A stretch of DNA of 64,000 nucleotides, taken from the NCBI GenBank assembly GCA_963989245.1, contig OZ022352.1:21184472-21248471 (forward strand), written 5' to 3'. The notes below the pieces were generated by a model. It made no database searches. It saw only the letters and a program-made list of their open reading frames with translations, and was not told the DNA's origin. The DNA comes from Nansenia antarctica. Lineage: Eukaryota > Chordata > Actinopteri > Argentiniformes > Microstomatidae. Shown one piece after another: positions 24,480 through 36,355 of the stretch; position 1 is the first letter of the stretch, and the number at the start of each line of letters is the position of its first letter. The position numbers and the translations under genes were made by a program.

Positions 24480-26219
24480 GGGTTAGGCTTTCCAATATTG
24501 TTGCTTTTTATTACTTTTTCATTGTCTAAGGTTTGCAGTTCACTTAATTTGACTTCACTTTAAATTCCCCTTCATTGGGCCCTATGCTTCCATTTTGGCA
24601 GTGGAATGTGTTGTGATTGGCTCAGGCTGATCATTTCCCTCCCTTATCCCCTGTTCTCGTATTATCTTACCCCCCAAACTAATTGGCTAACTAGAGGGAA
24701 AAGCTGCAATTGGCTAGAACATCATCTGTGTCCAACTTTGTCTGATGATAAATTACACTTTCATCCCTACGGCAACCTCAGACTCCACCTAAATTTCCAT
24801 ATTTTAAGGGGAAAATAATGAAAAAGTTTGCAGTCATTTGTGATGGCCCTTTTTTTGGGGGGGAAATGGTTCCATATGAAACAAAACAAACATAAATGTC
24901 ATGCAATTAAACAAAACATCTCCCTTATAAGAAATAAACATGTCATCAACCCCCAAGCCCATAATTATATGTGAACAAAATACTTGACAAAGGTAACACA
25001 GTTTGTGGTCCTTCTCCGTATTGGCACAGTCACTTAAAAGTAAGAAAAGCAGTGCTTGTGTAGAGATATACCAGTAGAGGCGGAGTGGTTAGAGATTGGG
25101 TTTAAGACCAGAGATCATGTGGTTCAGATAGGGGGAAACCAGAGACAGGGCCAGGGGGTGGAGGGGTTAGAGACGGTGGAGTGGGGCTCACAATGGAACT
25201 CCAGGGGACACTCAGCAGCTCCAACATTGACTCTAATCAGGTCTCATCACTATAAGGAAAACCAGTTACGATAGCAATTTTTTAAGCAGTTTTTTTTTTA
25301 TATTGCTCATTATCACTTCAAAATAACCATGGCTGTGGGAATATGTTTGAGCGAGTAAATTCCTTGATAGATGACACTCATTGGTTAATACAAGTGTCAT
25401 CCTATGTTGACCGTATCCTGGGCTTTGCTTATCATGAAGTTGACATTTGGCAACTGTTAAAAATGTGACATCTTGTTATTTCTATTTTTCTAATGTCAAC
25501 TGTAAACATTTTTTTTTTAGTACTGTAGCTGAAAGCAAAATGTTAAAAAGTGCTATCTTAACAAAGAATGTTTTCTTGTTCTGACAAGTGAACTTTTTAA
25601 AAAATAAAATGTTTTGGACTTTCGATCAGGCAACTTCCCAAGGATAGATAGATGGTAGGGAGTGTGGGGATGATTTTTGAATCTGTTTGTATTTATAATA
25701 GATTGTATATCATGAAATAAATTTGGTGATAGTCGGTTGTCTTTGTTTTCTTTGTTTATACCGACCACAAAGGTTGCCATATAAATCGACATAATTAACA
25801 TTTACTGGCCCATCGAACTGGAAGCATAGGTTTTGGTATGATGAGAACCCACACATATCAAAGCCAGGCCAGCCACAGTAAATCAAGGATGCATCAACAT
25901 GCAAAGCTGCGAACTGCATTTCACCAGCAGCGCAAACCCTGAAAAGATCATTCCCATGAAGATGGACTGTGGTTATTACATTGTTGTCCATTTACAGCAC
26001 TTTACAGATTACTTTTTATATCCAAATAATAATCTATGCTGGCCTGAGCAAAGATGACTTTATCTGGCTGTGACTGATGGATAGATGATTCATGATTCTT
26101 TCATTCTTTTAAAGAAGTCAAGTGTGTACACAGCCTTAGTCAAATGTATTTGTTAAACAAATAAAGGCGTCCTAATAAATGCCAAACATGTAATATTTAA
26201 ATGATCGCCGGATAGCAGC
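24480..26219. other. intergenic between tmpo and slc25a3, nothing recognised
   Basis: AT-rich unique sequence with G- and T-runs. No exon with splice support, no RNA gene, and no further element ends recognised. Confidence 0.5.
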
Positions 26220-26227
26220 TTTTTGGC

Positions 26228-26261
26228 TGACGTCACATCTGACGTCTCACATCTGACGTCA
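26228..26261. promoter_or_regulatory. three CRE/ATF-like sites upstream of slc25a3
   Basis: TGACGTCA (26,228-26,235), TGACGTCT (26,240-26,247) and TGACGTCA (26,254-26,261) occur within 34 bp at 12-14-bp spacing. A YY1-like GCCATTTTG follows at 26,339-26,347, a motif often found at transcription starts of mitochondrial genes. This suggests a CREB/ATF- and YY1-responsive promoter with a non-coding first exon between about 26,330 and 26,470. The exon boundary is not resolved. Confidence 0.6.
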
Positions 26262-26727
26262 ACGGGGTTGGAACCATTCTGCATCCTCCTGAAACTGCGT
26301 CTCTCCCATCCGCCGGTGGACAGCTGAAGGACGGAGTCGCCATTTTGCTAAAGTGAAGAAAATACTTTACCCTTTATCTACATTTTATTTGCATGTAAAT
26401 AAGTATTGTGTTGTGGAAGATGTCGCCTTAGTGTGACAATATGGGTGATCAGGAAGACGCATGGGAGGCCAGTCAGTGTAGCCATCTATCCAGTTTCACT
26501 CGGCACGAACCAAGCTAGTAGTAGTTAGCCACATGCTATGATCTACTTTGACAACTAAAAATTGGCAGTAACTTGCCATGCTTTGCTTGCTTGGGTGAAT
26601 CAATTTGATTCATATTGTGTAAATGTAAATGCATTTCTAGTCTCAGACATTTCTTCTGATCTCTAACTAACTAATCACACTTTTTTGGATATCTTTGTTT
26701 TCCACACAGCCACCTCTGTAAGGAACC

Positions 26728-29700
26728 ATGTACCCGACCACGTTGACCCAGTTGTCCCGGGCGAACCCCTTCAGCGCGCCGTTATTCAGTCTCCAGAAGG
26801 TGGAGGAACCAACACAGCATGTTGCCCCTGATGGAGGAACCGGCAGACGCAGACTGGCCGCCGCCGCAGTGGCAGGTGAGAGGCCCTGTGGTGCTTAACT
26901 TAGCCTTTAGCTTGCTAGAATTACACTTTAAATGTCACGAACACCATCCACGCAGACTCAGTAATACTCCCAGGCAGTGGAATGAGTTGTCATGAAATGA
27001 GCTTTTCTGTTTCTTATTATTTCTCACTTTTGGGAATTTACCTGGCCTGGCGGGCCCCAAAAAATGCTCACTTCTCTGATGAGCCTCAGCTGACTCACTG
27101 TTCACTTCCTTTTGAGCTGGTTTGGGCCTCTTCCTGTCCTCCATGGAGGACACTCAAGGACAAAGTGTTGTAGTAGTGTTAGAAACGGATATGTGATTTA
27201 ATTGAAGTGTTTACATTAGTCTATTAATTTGCCATCTAGGAAATTCCCGAAAGGAATGTGATTGTGTCGTATGCTTTTTTAAATTGTTTTGGGAGGTATG
27301 ATTGGCCAAGCAGCCCCTCATCTCCATCCCACATGGGTTCTGTGTTGCAAAGAGTGGAACAACAAGGGGCTTCTGTCACCTAAAGTAAAACGAGCCATTG
27401 AAAACAGAAGATGCTCTGGGTGTTGCCTAACCTTGACCTTCATATGATGTGGAATCCTCCCACTTAGGCCTTCTTGTATGGGATTGGATGCTACATTGAC
27501 AGATTGTGCTTACCCAACCCAATAATGAAACATTTCGTCATTAAAATAAAATGAATGTGTGGTGTGTACTGTGTAGCCACACCAGAAACTTCTACGGTGT
27601 TGTAATCACACGGGAATCTTTGATAGGGAGTGCTCTTAACATCAGATCAGACAGGTCAGGTGACCTCGGTTACCATTTAGCTAGGTGGATTAGATTACAT
27701 TATTCAACCTTTTCGTCATTGCACAAGTGTAAAACAAGGTGTATTTGCTCTAGACACAGGGTCAGCCATAGTCAGTGCCTTTGGAGCGATTAGAGGTTAC
27801 GTCACGTGCCTTGCTCAAGGGTACAACGGCAGTGATAAGCACCTTAAATATGATGCCAGCAACCCTCCAGTTGCCGGCCTCTCTAACCTCTACGCTACCC
27901 GTCACCCCAATATGGTATTCCTGACGTGTTCATGTATTGCAGCTTGAGGCCTTTTCAATAAATCCTTACTTGATGCTCCACAGACTTAACTCGGCTGAGA
28001 TATTGGTTCATAAAATGTGAGGCATCTTTGAAAGACCCTCTGTTGTCTTCCTCAGAGACAGTTGATTGAGTGAGTTTGAATCCCGGAAGTATTTCATCTT
28101 GTGTGGCTTCGCTGGGATTCTGAGCTGTGGCACCACACATACTAGGCCGACACCGGTGAAGTGTCGGTTGCAGGTCTGTGGCCAGGGGTTGCATGGCATG
28201 TGCTTTCCGAAACCGGATGAAGTGTTACCACTAACACGGTGACAAAACCCTTAGGCCTAATCAGTTGTCTGAGCTATGATATCAGAGAGCCATCTTGAGA
28301 TGTGCATAAACAAATATTGACAGCTTGTATGATGCAAAACACTATTTGCCCTTTCTCTCACAACCTGATCAGCAATTTGACTATCTACATTTTGTCAACA
28401 GTGTGACCTTTACCCTAAATTCAGTATAATTCTCTGCTAGGACAGCCTCAAGCCTGATGTTTCCGAACATGTTTCCGAAATGTTACAGAACAAGTTTTCA
28501 CCCCAGACTGTCTCTATATTGGGAAATAGGAATCGGACTGAGAAGCATTATTTAGACTTTTTTTCACTGTACAAATTGATGTCAGATGATGTTGCAGAAT
28601 ATAGCACGTGTCAGGCATTAGAGGGCATTCTGTCAGTTAATTTAAACTCTTGCTTGGATATGCTAACATTGTGTTGTGGTGTGAGAGGCACCAGCATGAC
28701 GGGGTGTAATCTAACAGCATGGTGTGTTTTGTGTGTTGTGTTCTCTGCTGCAGATTCTGATGTTAGCTGTGATTTTGGTTCAATGAAATACTATGCGTTG
28801 TGCGGCTTTGGCGGGATCCTCAGCTGTGGAATCACACACACAGCGGTCGTGCCCCTTGACCTGGTCAAGTGCCGTCTACAGGTTGGTACATAAGCTCAAC
28901 TTGTGGAATGTTCTGGGCCAGAGCAATGTTTTTGTGGCCCTTGCCGGTTTTAAACTGTTCCGTCACCATGTCCTCTAGGTGGACCCAGACAAGTACAAGA
29001 GCATCTTCAAAGGCTTTTCGATCACAGTGAAAGAGGATGGTGCCCGGGGTCTTGCAAAGGGCTGGGCTCCCACCTTCATCGGTTATTCCATGCAGGGGCT
29101 CTGCAAGTTTGGCTTCTATGAGGTGTTCAAGAATTTCTACAGCGATCTGCTTGGGGAGGTAAGTACTGCTCAACAGTGGGACAGAATCAGTTTGTCTTCT
29201 CCTCCTACTTTGACATAATAATAATAATAATAATCATGCTAATAATAATAATGAACTCTTCTCCTCCACCTTCCAACCACCCTGACTCAAAACAACAGGA
29301 AAACACCTACCTGTGGAGAACATCTCTCTACCTGGCGGCCTCAGCCAGCGCAGAGTTCTTTGCTGACATCGCCCTGGCCCCTATGGAGGCGTGTAAAGTG
29401 CGCATCCAGACCAAGCCCGGCTATGCCAACACCCTGAGAGAGTGTGCGCCCAAGATGTATGGCGAGGAGGGACTCTGGGCGTGAGTAATCCCCTTGTCTC
29501 ACATTGTCCTTATTTTCTTAGCCTCATCATATCCCATAATACTTCACACTTTCACCGTCTGTGAGAAGGTTTCAAAACAACACGCTCCTTAGATCCACTT
29601 CTGGGGCGCGCTCCTGTGCTGTAGCTGCTCTCTTTCTTGGGAGTGCAGCAGTTCCAGTCCAGATGCCCCCAGCAGCTTTCTGGCTGTACAGTTGGAGGTG

Positions 29701-30847
29701 CTTGAGTCATTGGCGTGTGAGAACAGTCTACCTGCTCCTCAGCCCACGCACTGCACTGGCCCTTCACTGGAAATCACCAGTGCAGGCAAGCTGGGGAGCG
29801 GACAACTTAAGCTTTCCCATCACCGGAACAAAACGTTGCAGACAAAGACAATTATAATCAGCGAATCACTTGCGCTGTACCTCTTCTATCTTTAGCTTCT
29901 ACAAGGGTGTGATTCCTCTCTGGATGAGACAGATTCCCTACACTATGATGAAGTTTGCCTGCTTTGAGAGAACCGTAGAGCTGCTCTACAAATATGCGGT
30001 GCCCAAGCCTCGCAGCGAGTGCACCAAAGGAGAGCAGCTGATTGTCACCTTCACGGCTGGCTACATCGGTGAGTCATGTTGCTTAAAGAGCCAATGGGCA
30101 TGCAACTGAATGCTGAAGGTATGCTTGTCATTTTCTGCCAATGAGGTGTGAGACTCATGTCTGTTTGTTTGTTTTTTATCCCTCTTCCACAATGCCCTGC
30201 AGCTGGTGTGTTCTGCGCAATCGTGTCTCACCCCGCTGATTCTGTGGTGTCCGTGCTCAACAAGGAGAGCGGCAGCACCGCCATGGGAGTGCTCAAGAAG
30301 CTCGGACCCAAAGGTAATAGATTCTACTCAGGTCCCTCCTTCGCTAACACAGACAGTCAGGTTAACACGCTCCTTAGATCCACTTCTGGGGGGCACTTCT
30401 GTGCTGCAGCTGCTCTCTCTCTCTCTCTTGGGAGTGCAGCAGTTCCAGTCCAGATGCCCCCAGCAGCTTTCTGGCTGTACAGTTGGAGGTGCTTGAGTCA
30501 TTGGCGTGTGAGAACAGTCTACCTGCTCCTCAGCCCACGCACTGCACTGGCCCTTCACTGGAAATCACCAGTGCAGGCAAGCTGGGGAGCGGACATGCTT
30601 ATTCAGCCCATCTCTCGCATGTTTTTTTTATTGTTAATGTGTTAACTTACCTGAGTATGAACTGTATCGTTCTGTCATCCAATCAGGTGTGTGGAAGGGT
30701 CTGGTGGCCCGAATCATTATGATCGGTACCCTGACGGCCCTGCAGTGGTTCATCTACGACTCTGTGAAAGTGTACTTCCGCCTGCCCCGCCCCCCTCCAC
30801 CAGAGATGCCTGAGTCCCTTAAGAAGAAGCTGGGGATCACCGAATGA
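26728..30847 (+). CDS. slc25a3: mitochondrial phosphate carrier SLC25A3
   Basis: Seven coding exons: 26,728-26,875; 28,754-28,881; 28,979-29,158; 29,299-29,480; 29,896-30,068; 30,203-30,313; 30,687-30,847. They give 360 aa (human about 361-362). The ATG lies 18 nt into an exon whose acceptor is at 26,709, implying a 5' non-coding exon. Residues 1 to about 49 are a cleavable mitochondrial presequence. Three carrier repeats follow, with signatures PLDLVK (83-88), PMEACK (180-185) and PADSVV (281-286). The C-terminus has the family's 'RPPPPEMPESLKKKLG' tail. The protein imports phosphate with protons into the matrix for ATP synthesis (and copper, in mammals). The retained alternative exon (28,754-28,881, 'MKYYALCGFGG') is of IIIB type. 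The upstream IIIA-like copy is dead. Poly(A) signals near 31,038-31,047. Introns 5 and 7 carry near-identical 230-bp repeats. Confidence 0.96.
28056..28173 (+). pseudogene. slc25a3: degenerate alternative exon IIIA of slc25a3 (pseudoexon)
   Basis: Between the first coding exon and exon IIIB lies a second homologous exon. From 28,087 it reads 'KYFILCGFAGILSCGTTHT' and ends '..VKCRLQ' before a GT at 28,174. The FILCG and SCGTTHT choices match exon IIIA (the muscle-type form) and not the IIIB exon's 'YALCG..SCGITHT'. An acceptor-like CTTCCTCAG precedes it. It is broken twice. About 2 extra bases near 28,068 shift the frame, so entry in the correct phase meets TGA at 28,067-28,069. About 9 bases are missing just after THT, removing the PLDLVK carrier signature. 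The length of 118 nt equals an intact 125 nt plus 2 minus 9. Inclusion would truncate the carrier. Confidence 0.85.
29579..29804 (+). repeat. intronic 226-bp repeat, copy 1 (slc25a3 intron 5)
   Basis: Begins AACACGCTCCTTAGATCCAC and ends GCTGGGGAGCGGACA. Almost identical to 30,364-30,595 in the same orientation. Contains the short hairpin CACTGG-AAATCA-CCAGTG near its end. No poly(A) tail or target duplication seen, so the class is unknown (segmental copy or short element). Confidence 0.93.
30364..30595 (+). repeat. intronic 232-bp repeat, copy 2 (slc25a3 intron 7)
   Basis: Near-identical to 29,579-29,804, differing mainly by a longer (CT)n tract near 30,415-30,428 and a few substitutions in the first 60 bases. 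The two copies bracket coding exons 5 and 6. Confidence 0.93.
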
Positions 30848-31115
30848 GCCAGTGGCCTTATCACCATAACAACAGCCTAGATATCCACACAAGCATAGGG
30901 CTCTCTGCCTGCCCTGGGCTACTGGTCAAGCATTACTGAGAAGAAAGGGAGAAGGGTTCCCCCCTGTGGGGGTATAGATGGAAGAGGAAATGAATGCAAT
31001 CACGTTTTAACCTCCAACATTAGTAGGTCAATATTCTAATAAATAAACTAATATTGGAAGGAACTGCTTTTTGTTTTTTTTAGGAATATGGCTGACATCT
31101 GTCATGGTGGGTAAA

Positions 31116-32230
31116 TACAATGTAACTAGACAGGGACAATTCCTGTGGAAATTGTGAAGTGTGCTTGCCCCTCACAGCTCACCCAGAGGCCACGTTGTGG
31201 GTTTTGGGTTTCTCTGCGAAATGTGGGTAAACCGTATTCCGTAACCTTCCACCGGACAATAGCAACACGAGTGTGAACGAGCCGCACGCTATGACACCTC
31301 ATGTCTAACTAGTGCCAAAACTGTGGGAGGAGTAGCCAGTGCAATTTTTCCTATAATAATAAATACTAACTAGACTGGGACAATTCCTGTGGAAATTGTG
31401 AAGTGTGCTTGCCCCTCACAGCCAGTAGGGGCCACTCCCCTGCACCCCCTGGCGAAGACCGTGTTTCTAGAGTTCACCCAGGGGCCAAGTTGTGGGGTTC
31501 AGGTGTGTGTGTAACTAGCGCTTGCTAACTATTAAACTCCCCTGCGCCCATCGTCGAAGCCCGCCTTTCTCTAGCTCACCCAGAGGCCAAGTTGTGGGGT
31601 TCGGAGGGGTGTGTGTATGTGGGTCACCCCGCTGCGACCCCCAGCAAAGACCCTGTGTCTCTACGTCTTCTAGGGGCCGAGTTATCGTTTTTGTGTGTGT
31701 GTGTGTGTGTGTGTCTGTGTCCGGGTCCACCCTCTCTACCACCCGGCCGCACCTGTTTTTAGTCCTACCACCAACACACCTTTTGACAGTGGCAAGTTCG
31801 TTGTCATAGCAACACACTCTACCTTCAGCTCTATTTCTGTTTTGCTAGCTGTCAAACAAACAGCTCCTGACGAAAAACTATACATTCTGAGGCTTATATG
31901 TTGGTATTTTAAGTGACAGTGAGAGTTGCTGAACGTTTTGATGTATAAACTGTGACTATAGACATACAATTGTAGCCATGGGAGCAGGTTGCAAAATGTG
32001 TACAAAATGTTCAAAAACGATCTCTGCCCACTCGATTGTCAACATTCCATCATTCATTTTCTATGGGGGTTTTTTCTCCACAAAAGTCCAATTCTGTGAG
32101 TGTGTCTGTGGGTCACCACCCTGCCCAGTGGCCGAGCTGTGGGGTTTTGAATATTCCACCATTCATTTTCTATGGGATTTTTTTGTCAACAAAACGGGGA
32201 ATTGTGGGTAAACGAGCCGTATGTGGAGGG
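31116..32230. repeat. cluster of degenerate repeats downstream of slc25a3
   Basis: GGGACAATTCCTGTGGAAAT (with TGTGAAGTGTGCTTGCCCCT) occurs near 31,132 and 31,378. A 'CTCACCCAGAGGCCAAGTTGTGGGGTT'-like line recurs in variant form near 31,180, 31,475, 31,577 and 32,130. ATTCATTTTCTATGGG occurs near 32,053 and 32,161. A (GT)n tract sits at 31,693-31,712. This looks like a family of internally repetitive elements inserted or amplified in place. No coding content is supported. Confidence 0.7.
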
Positions 32231-34447
32231 TGGGCAGGTTCCCAGGTCCAGTACGCTCTAGGTTTGAAGACAGTGGAAGCCTGCAGGGGCCTGTCTCAAC
32301 AACTTGTCTATTTAATGCCCCATAGTCTCAGCCTATTCAACATGCTGCTTTTGCTTGGGTTTCATATGCAGAGCCTTGTTTCCATAGAGACTGATACTTC
32401 TGTTTTACAGTCTGCTGATAAGGGCTGAATCAGAGATGGACTCCCATTGTTCCTTATAGGAGAGGCCCAGTCCCTCTGGTATCCAAACACTTATTTCCCT
32501 GTTATATTTCTGTGCTAGCCCAAAGGTGAGGTGTGCTGTACTCTAGCAGCTGATTGAGGTTACAATTACAGTGAGTAAAACATCCCTGTGGGGGATGGAA
32601 AGGCTTAAGAGAGATGATTACACAGCAGGCAGTGACGGGGCAAGGATACAAGACACAGAGACTCGACAACAAGGTAAGACTCCCAGCATGTGTTCTTGGA
32701 ATAAAGAAATGGTGAGGAGACCTCAGCAAGAGTAGGAATACCTGAAATGTAAGGGGGGGGGGGGGGTCTTTATAATCATTTTGGAAGAGGTCATGTTAAT
32801 GTTATTGACACATTGGGGGCATATTTATTTGCAAGCTTTCCTGGGTTAAACATCAGTAACATTATGCAGCAGGATATTCCCGTGTATGCTCTCTGTTCCA
32901 GAGTGGCCTACATCCAAAGTCTTATATACACCCTGTCACTGGCCGGTGTATGAGTGTACGGTTCATTATGCTCCATTATAAGCACTCTGGTGACCCTGCC
33001 TTGTGATTGGTGCGCACTTGCTGTGTCCATATCCCCAGCAGGCACGTGACCAACCTTTCAACGTTGAATGAGGTTGAAATAATGTTAGTTGCTGTTTCTA
33101 AACGTTTAATGCTACATTTCTTTTCAAAATCGAAACAAAATTCAACAGTGATTCTACCTTGCTCCACGACGTTGATTCACCCTTAAATAAACGTTAAAAT
33201 GCCGGCTGGGTCAGTGATGAACTTAGTTGTAATGAGGGTCAGAGTTGACCGTTTTGTGTCAATGGATTATTGATTATTATGATGTTATTTAGAGTGTGTA
33301 ATTTCCGGGGCTATAACGTAGCCTACTGTTGTGTGAGTGATAATGTTTGAATGTATGTACTGAAGATATTTTCATTCAGGTCAATTGTGTGGCCTACTTA
33401 TCATGCAATTGAGATCAGTAGCTATGACCTAATTTATATATAATAATTTATTATAATTGTTTTTATAATTTTACAGCTTATGCTAATAAAATGTCGATTC
33501 ACATTTTATAATTTTACAGCTTATGCTAATAAAATGTCTTTGCATTACTTCAAAAATAGGTTGCATAGCCTACTCATGCATTCCTGCATATACTGTCTAT
33601 TATGTTTTTGTTGTAGTTTCTCCACTGCACATGCATGATGCATTTGAAAAATGAGTTCTGGTTGTCTGAGGGGCAGGTGCAGCAGATTGTAGCTGAGGAT
33701 TACAGTAACTCCCTACTAACAGTCTGCAGTCAGGTTTGGCATCCGCTTACACAGAGCGCAGGAGGGAGAACAGGAGGAGGAAGCAGAGGAGCAGAGCTCT
33801 GCGCATAGTGCACCCCTGTCTAGGCCTAAATTTAGTCACATGCTCTCTGGAGTACTGCAGCTCACTGGACCTGTTCGGACTGGATTTGACTGCAGGGGAT
33901 TCTGTGAGGTGTTGTGGATGGGCAGGGCATACTGACTCTGTGGAAACGTACCATAGGTCTCATCTAGCCTGCCATGTTGATTACATGGTGGTCTTTATAC
34001 CTTGCAGCTCAGAGCATCATCCAACAAAGCAAGTATCTGTTAATGTTTATGAGTGTTTACCATCTTGTGGGTGTCCTGTCAGAATCAGCTCTGTGCAGTG
34101 ATACACTTTTGGTTGCTGATTAAGTGTTTTTGCATGACATGTTCTGTAACAGATCTTGGGGAAGTCACGCTTGACATTAAGCAAATGTCAGCCGTAATCT
34201 GTAATCCCTCTGGAGTGTTGTAGTCGCACTTAAGCTGTTTCTTGTGTTCAGTGTTTATGTGGCGATGGTCATGTTGCATTAGCCAGGGACCATTCATCTT
34301 TGCTGGATAAAGCAATGTGTTTTGTCCTGTTTGTGGATTGATTATCATGTCTCAGTCGACATGTGTCAAGACAGACATTTTACATGTCTGACCAGGTATG
34401 CTTGCTCTCCACCTCTCCCTTCCACCCCCCCTCTCTCTCTCTTTCAG
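32231..34447. other. intergenic / possible ldhb upstream region
   Basis: A G-run at 32,753-32,766 and a direct duplication of about 47 bp at 33,463-33,539 (TATAATTTTACAGCTTATGC repeated). No gene is recognised. A non-coding first exon of ldhb probably lies here, because the ldhb start codon is in an exon that begins after an acceptor at 34,447, but I cannot place it. Confidence 0.5.
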
Positions 34448-34455
34448 CATTCAAA

Positions 34456-36320
34456 ATGGCATCAATTCTGCAGAGGCTCCTCACCCCCCTGTTCAGCGGC
34501 CCTCCTGAGCCCCCTAGGAACAAGGTTACGGTGGTGGGGGTGGGCCAGGTGGGAATGGCCTGTGCCGTCAGCATCCTGCTCAGGGTAAGATGACCTGTTG
34601 TTTACCTGTCATATTCTCACATCCCGATCTACTGTAGTAATACCTAGGATCTAGGTCTACTACACTGACACCGGATTAGTACTCTCTTAGGTATCTCCAA
34701 GAGATGTTCTTAATGTAAACTTTGAAAGCATCGTTTCATAAAAGAAAACATGCAGGTGATATTGTAGTGACCACTACGTCGGACCGGGTATAATAAAGCA
34801 CAACCAAGGTAGGAACAGACAGGGAGCAGTTCAGCCACACCGGGCGTATTTAATCAAAAGAACCTCTCAACAAGAGAGTTAAAGAACGTAGGCTCTTTAG
34901 TCTTTTCAGTAATGGTTCCACTGAATATAATCCAGGTAAAGGCCTCGGCACGCAGTAGGCCAGGGGGTAGGAGGGTCGACAGGGGTGGCTCTGTGGGCGC
35001 GGGACGGAGGGGCTACAGGTTCCCCTCTATTGCTGCTGGGCTCCCCATCTCTTCACGGGCTATGTCCAGGATTGGTCTGGCGACAGACACAACACATTAA
35101 CACACTTGGCCACAGAATTGTTCTGCCGGAGGCTGGCTCTCACCCAGTCTGTACGTGTCATCTATTCGTTGCTCTCCCCCCTTTTATCAACCCCACTCCT
35201 GCTTATCTGTGTTTCCTACGAGGGTGCACAGGTGTGGCACGTCAGGCTAATGAGCCTGCAGTTCGCTTCCCTGGGCCATCCGCCTGATTGGGGAATGTGG
35301 GGCAGCTGTGCGTGGTTATGGTGTCAATATACCCGGTATTCCTTGGGGGGGTCACTACAATATGTAATCAATAAGTGTGTGCATAACATTATTGAGGAAA
35401 AACTGTTTAGGTACAAGTACTGTTTACTATGTACATGTAGTTGTTAAAAAACTGCCTTCATTTGATCTCCCCCTCTTCTCTCCCCTTTTCTCTGCAGGAG
35501 CTGGCAGATGAGCTGGCCTTGGTAGATGTGATGGAGGACAAGCTGAAAGGAGAGATGATGGACCTGCAGCACGGCAGCCTCTTTCTCAAAACAGCCAAGA
35601 TAGTTGCAGATAAGGGTGAGTATGTAACCCTGAGGCACCAAGACAGCCTATCAATGACCCAGGTTTTTTCAGTACCTCTCTGACTGACTCCTCTGTTTCC
35701 CACGGTCAGACTACTCTGTGACGGCCAACTCACGCATCGTGGTGGTGACGGCGGGTGTCCGTCAGCAGGAGGGAGAGAGCAGGCTGAATCTGGTGCAGAG
35801 GAACGTCAACATCTTCAAACACATCATCCCCCAGATCATTAGATACAGCCCTAACTGCACCCTCATCGTGGTGTCCAACCCAGGTACACTCACATACCTA
35901 CTCGAACCTAATTCATATTAACGCTCTCACAAGTTCAGCTATCCACACACACACCCACACATAAATACTAAATAGTTTTATGTGGGTTGACAGTAAAGTA
36001 TGACAACAGAAAGTTCACAATACTAATATTATATCAAAGTTCATCGAGATGCCTGAAAACATACTGTACGCATGTTAGTTCAATAGCTTTTTTTTAAAGA
36101 GGTGTAACCACAGAAGTATTTCCATGGCTGTAGTTGACGTGCTGACCTATGTGACCTGGAAGTTGAGCGGCCTGCCCAAGCACCGGGTGATTGGCAGCGG
36201 CACCAACCTGGACTCTGCCCGCTTCCGCTACCTGATGGCGGAGCGCCTGGGCATCCACTCCTCCAGCTTCAACGGCTGGATCCTGGGAGAGCACGGAGAC
36301 TCCAGTGGTGAGTATAAAAG

Positions 36321-36355
<35 letters not shown>

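Noticed and set aside
28056..28173. Functional second coding exon of slc25a3
   Set aside because: In-phase TGA soon after the acceptor and loss of the carrier signature. Treated as a pseudoexon.
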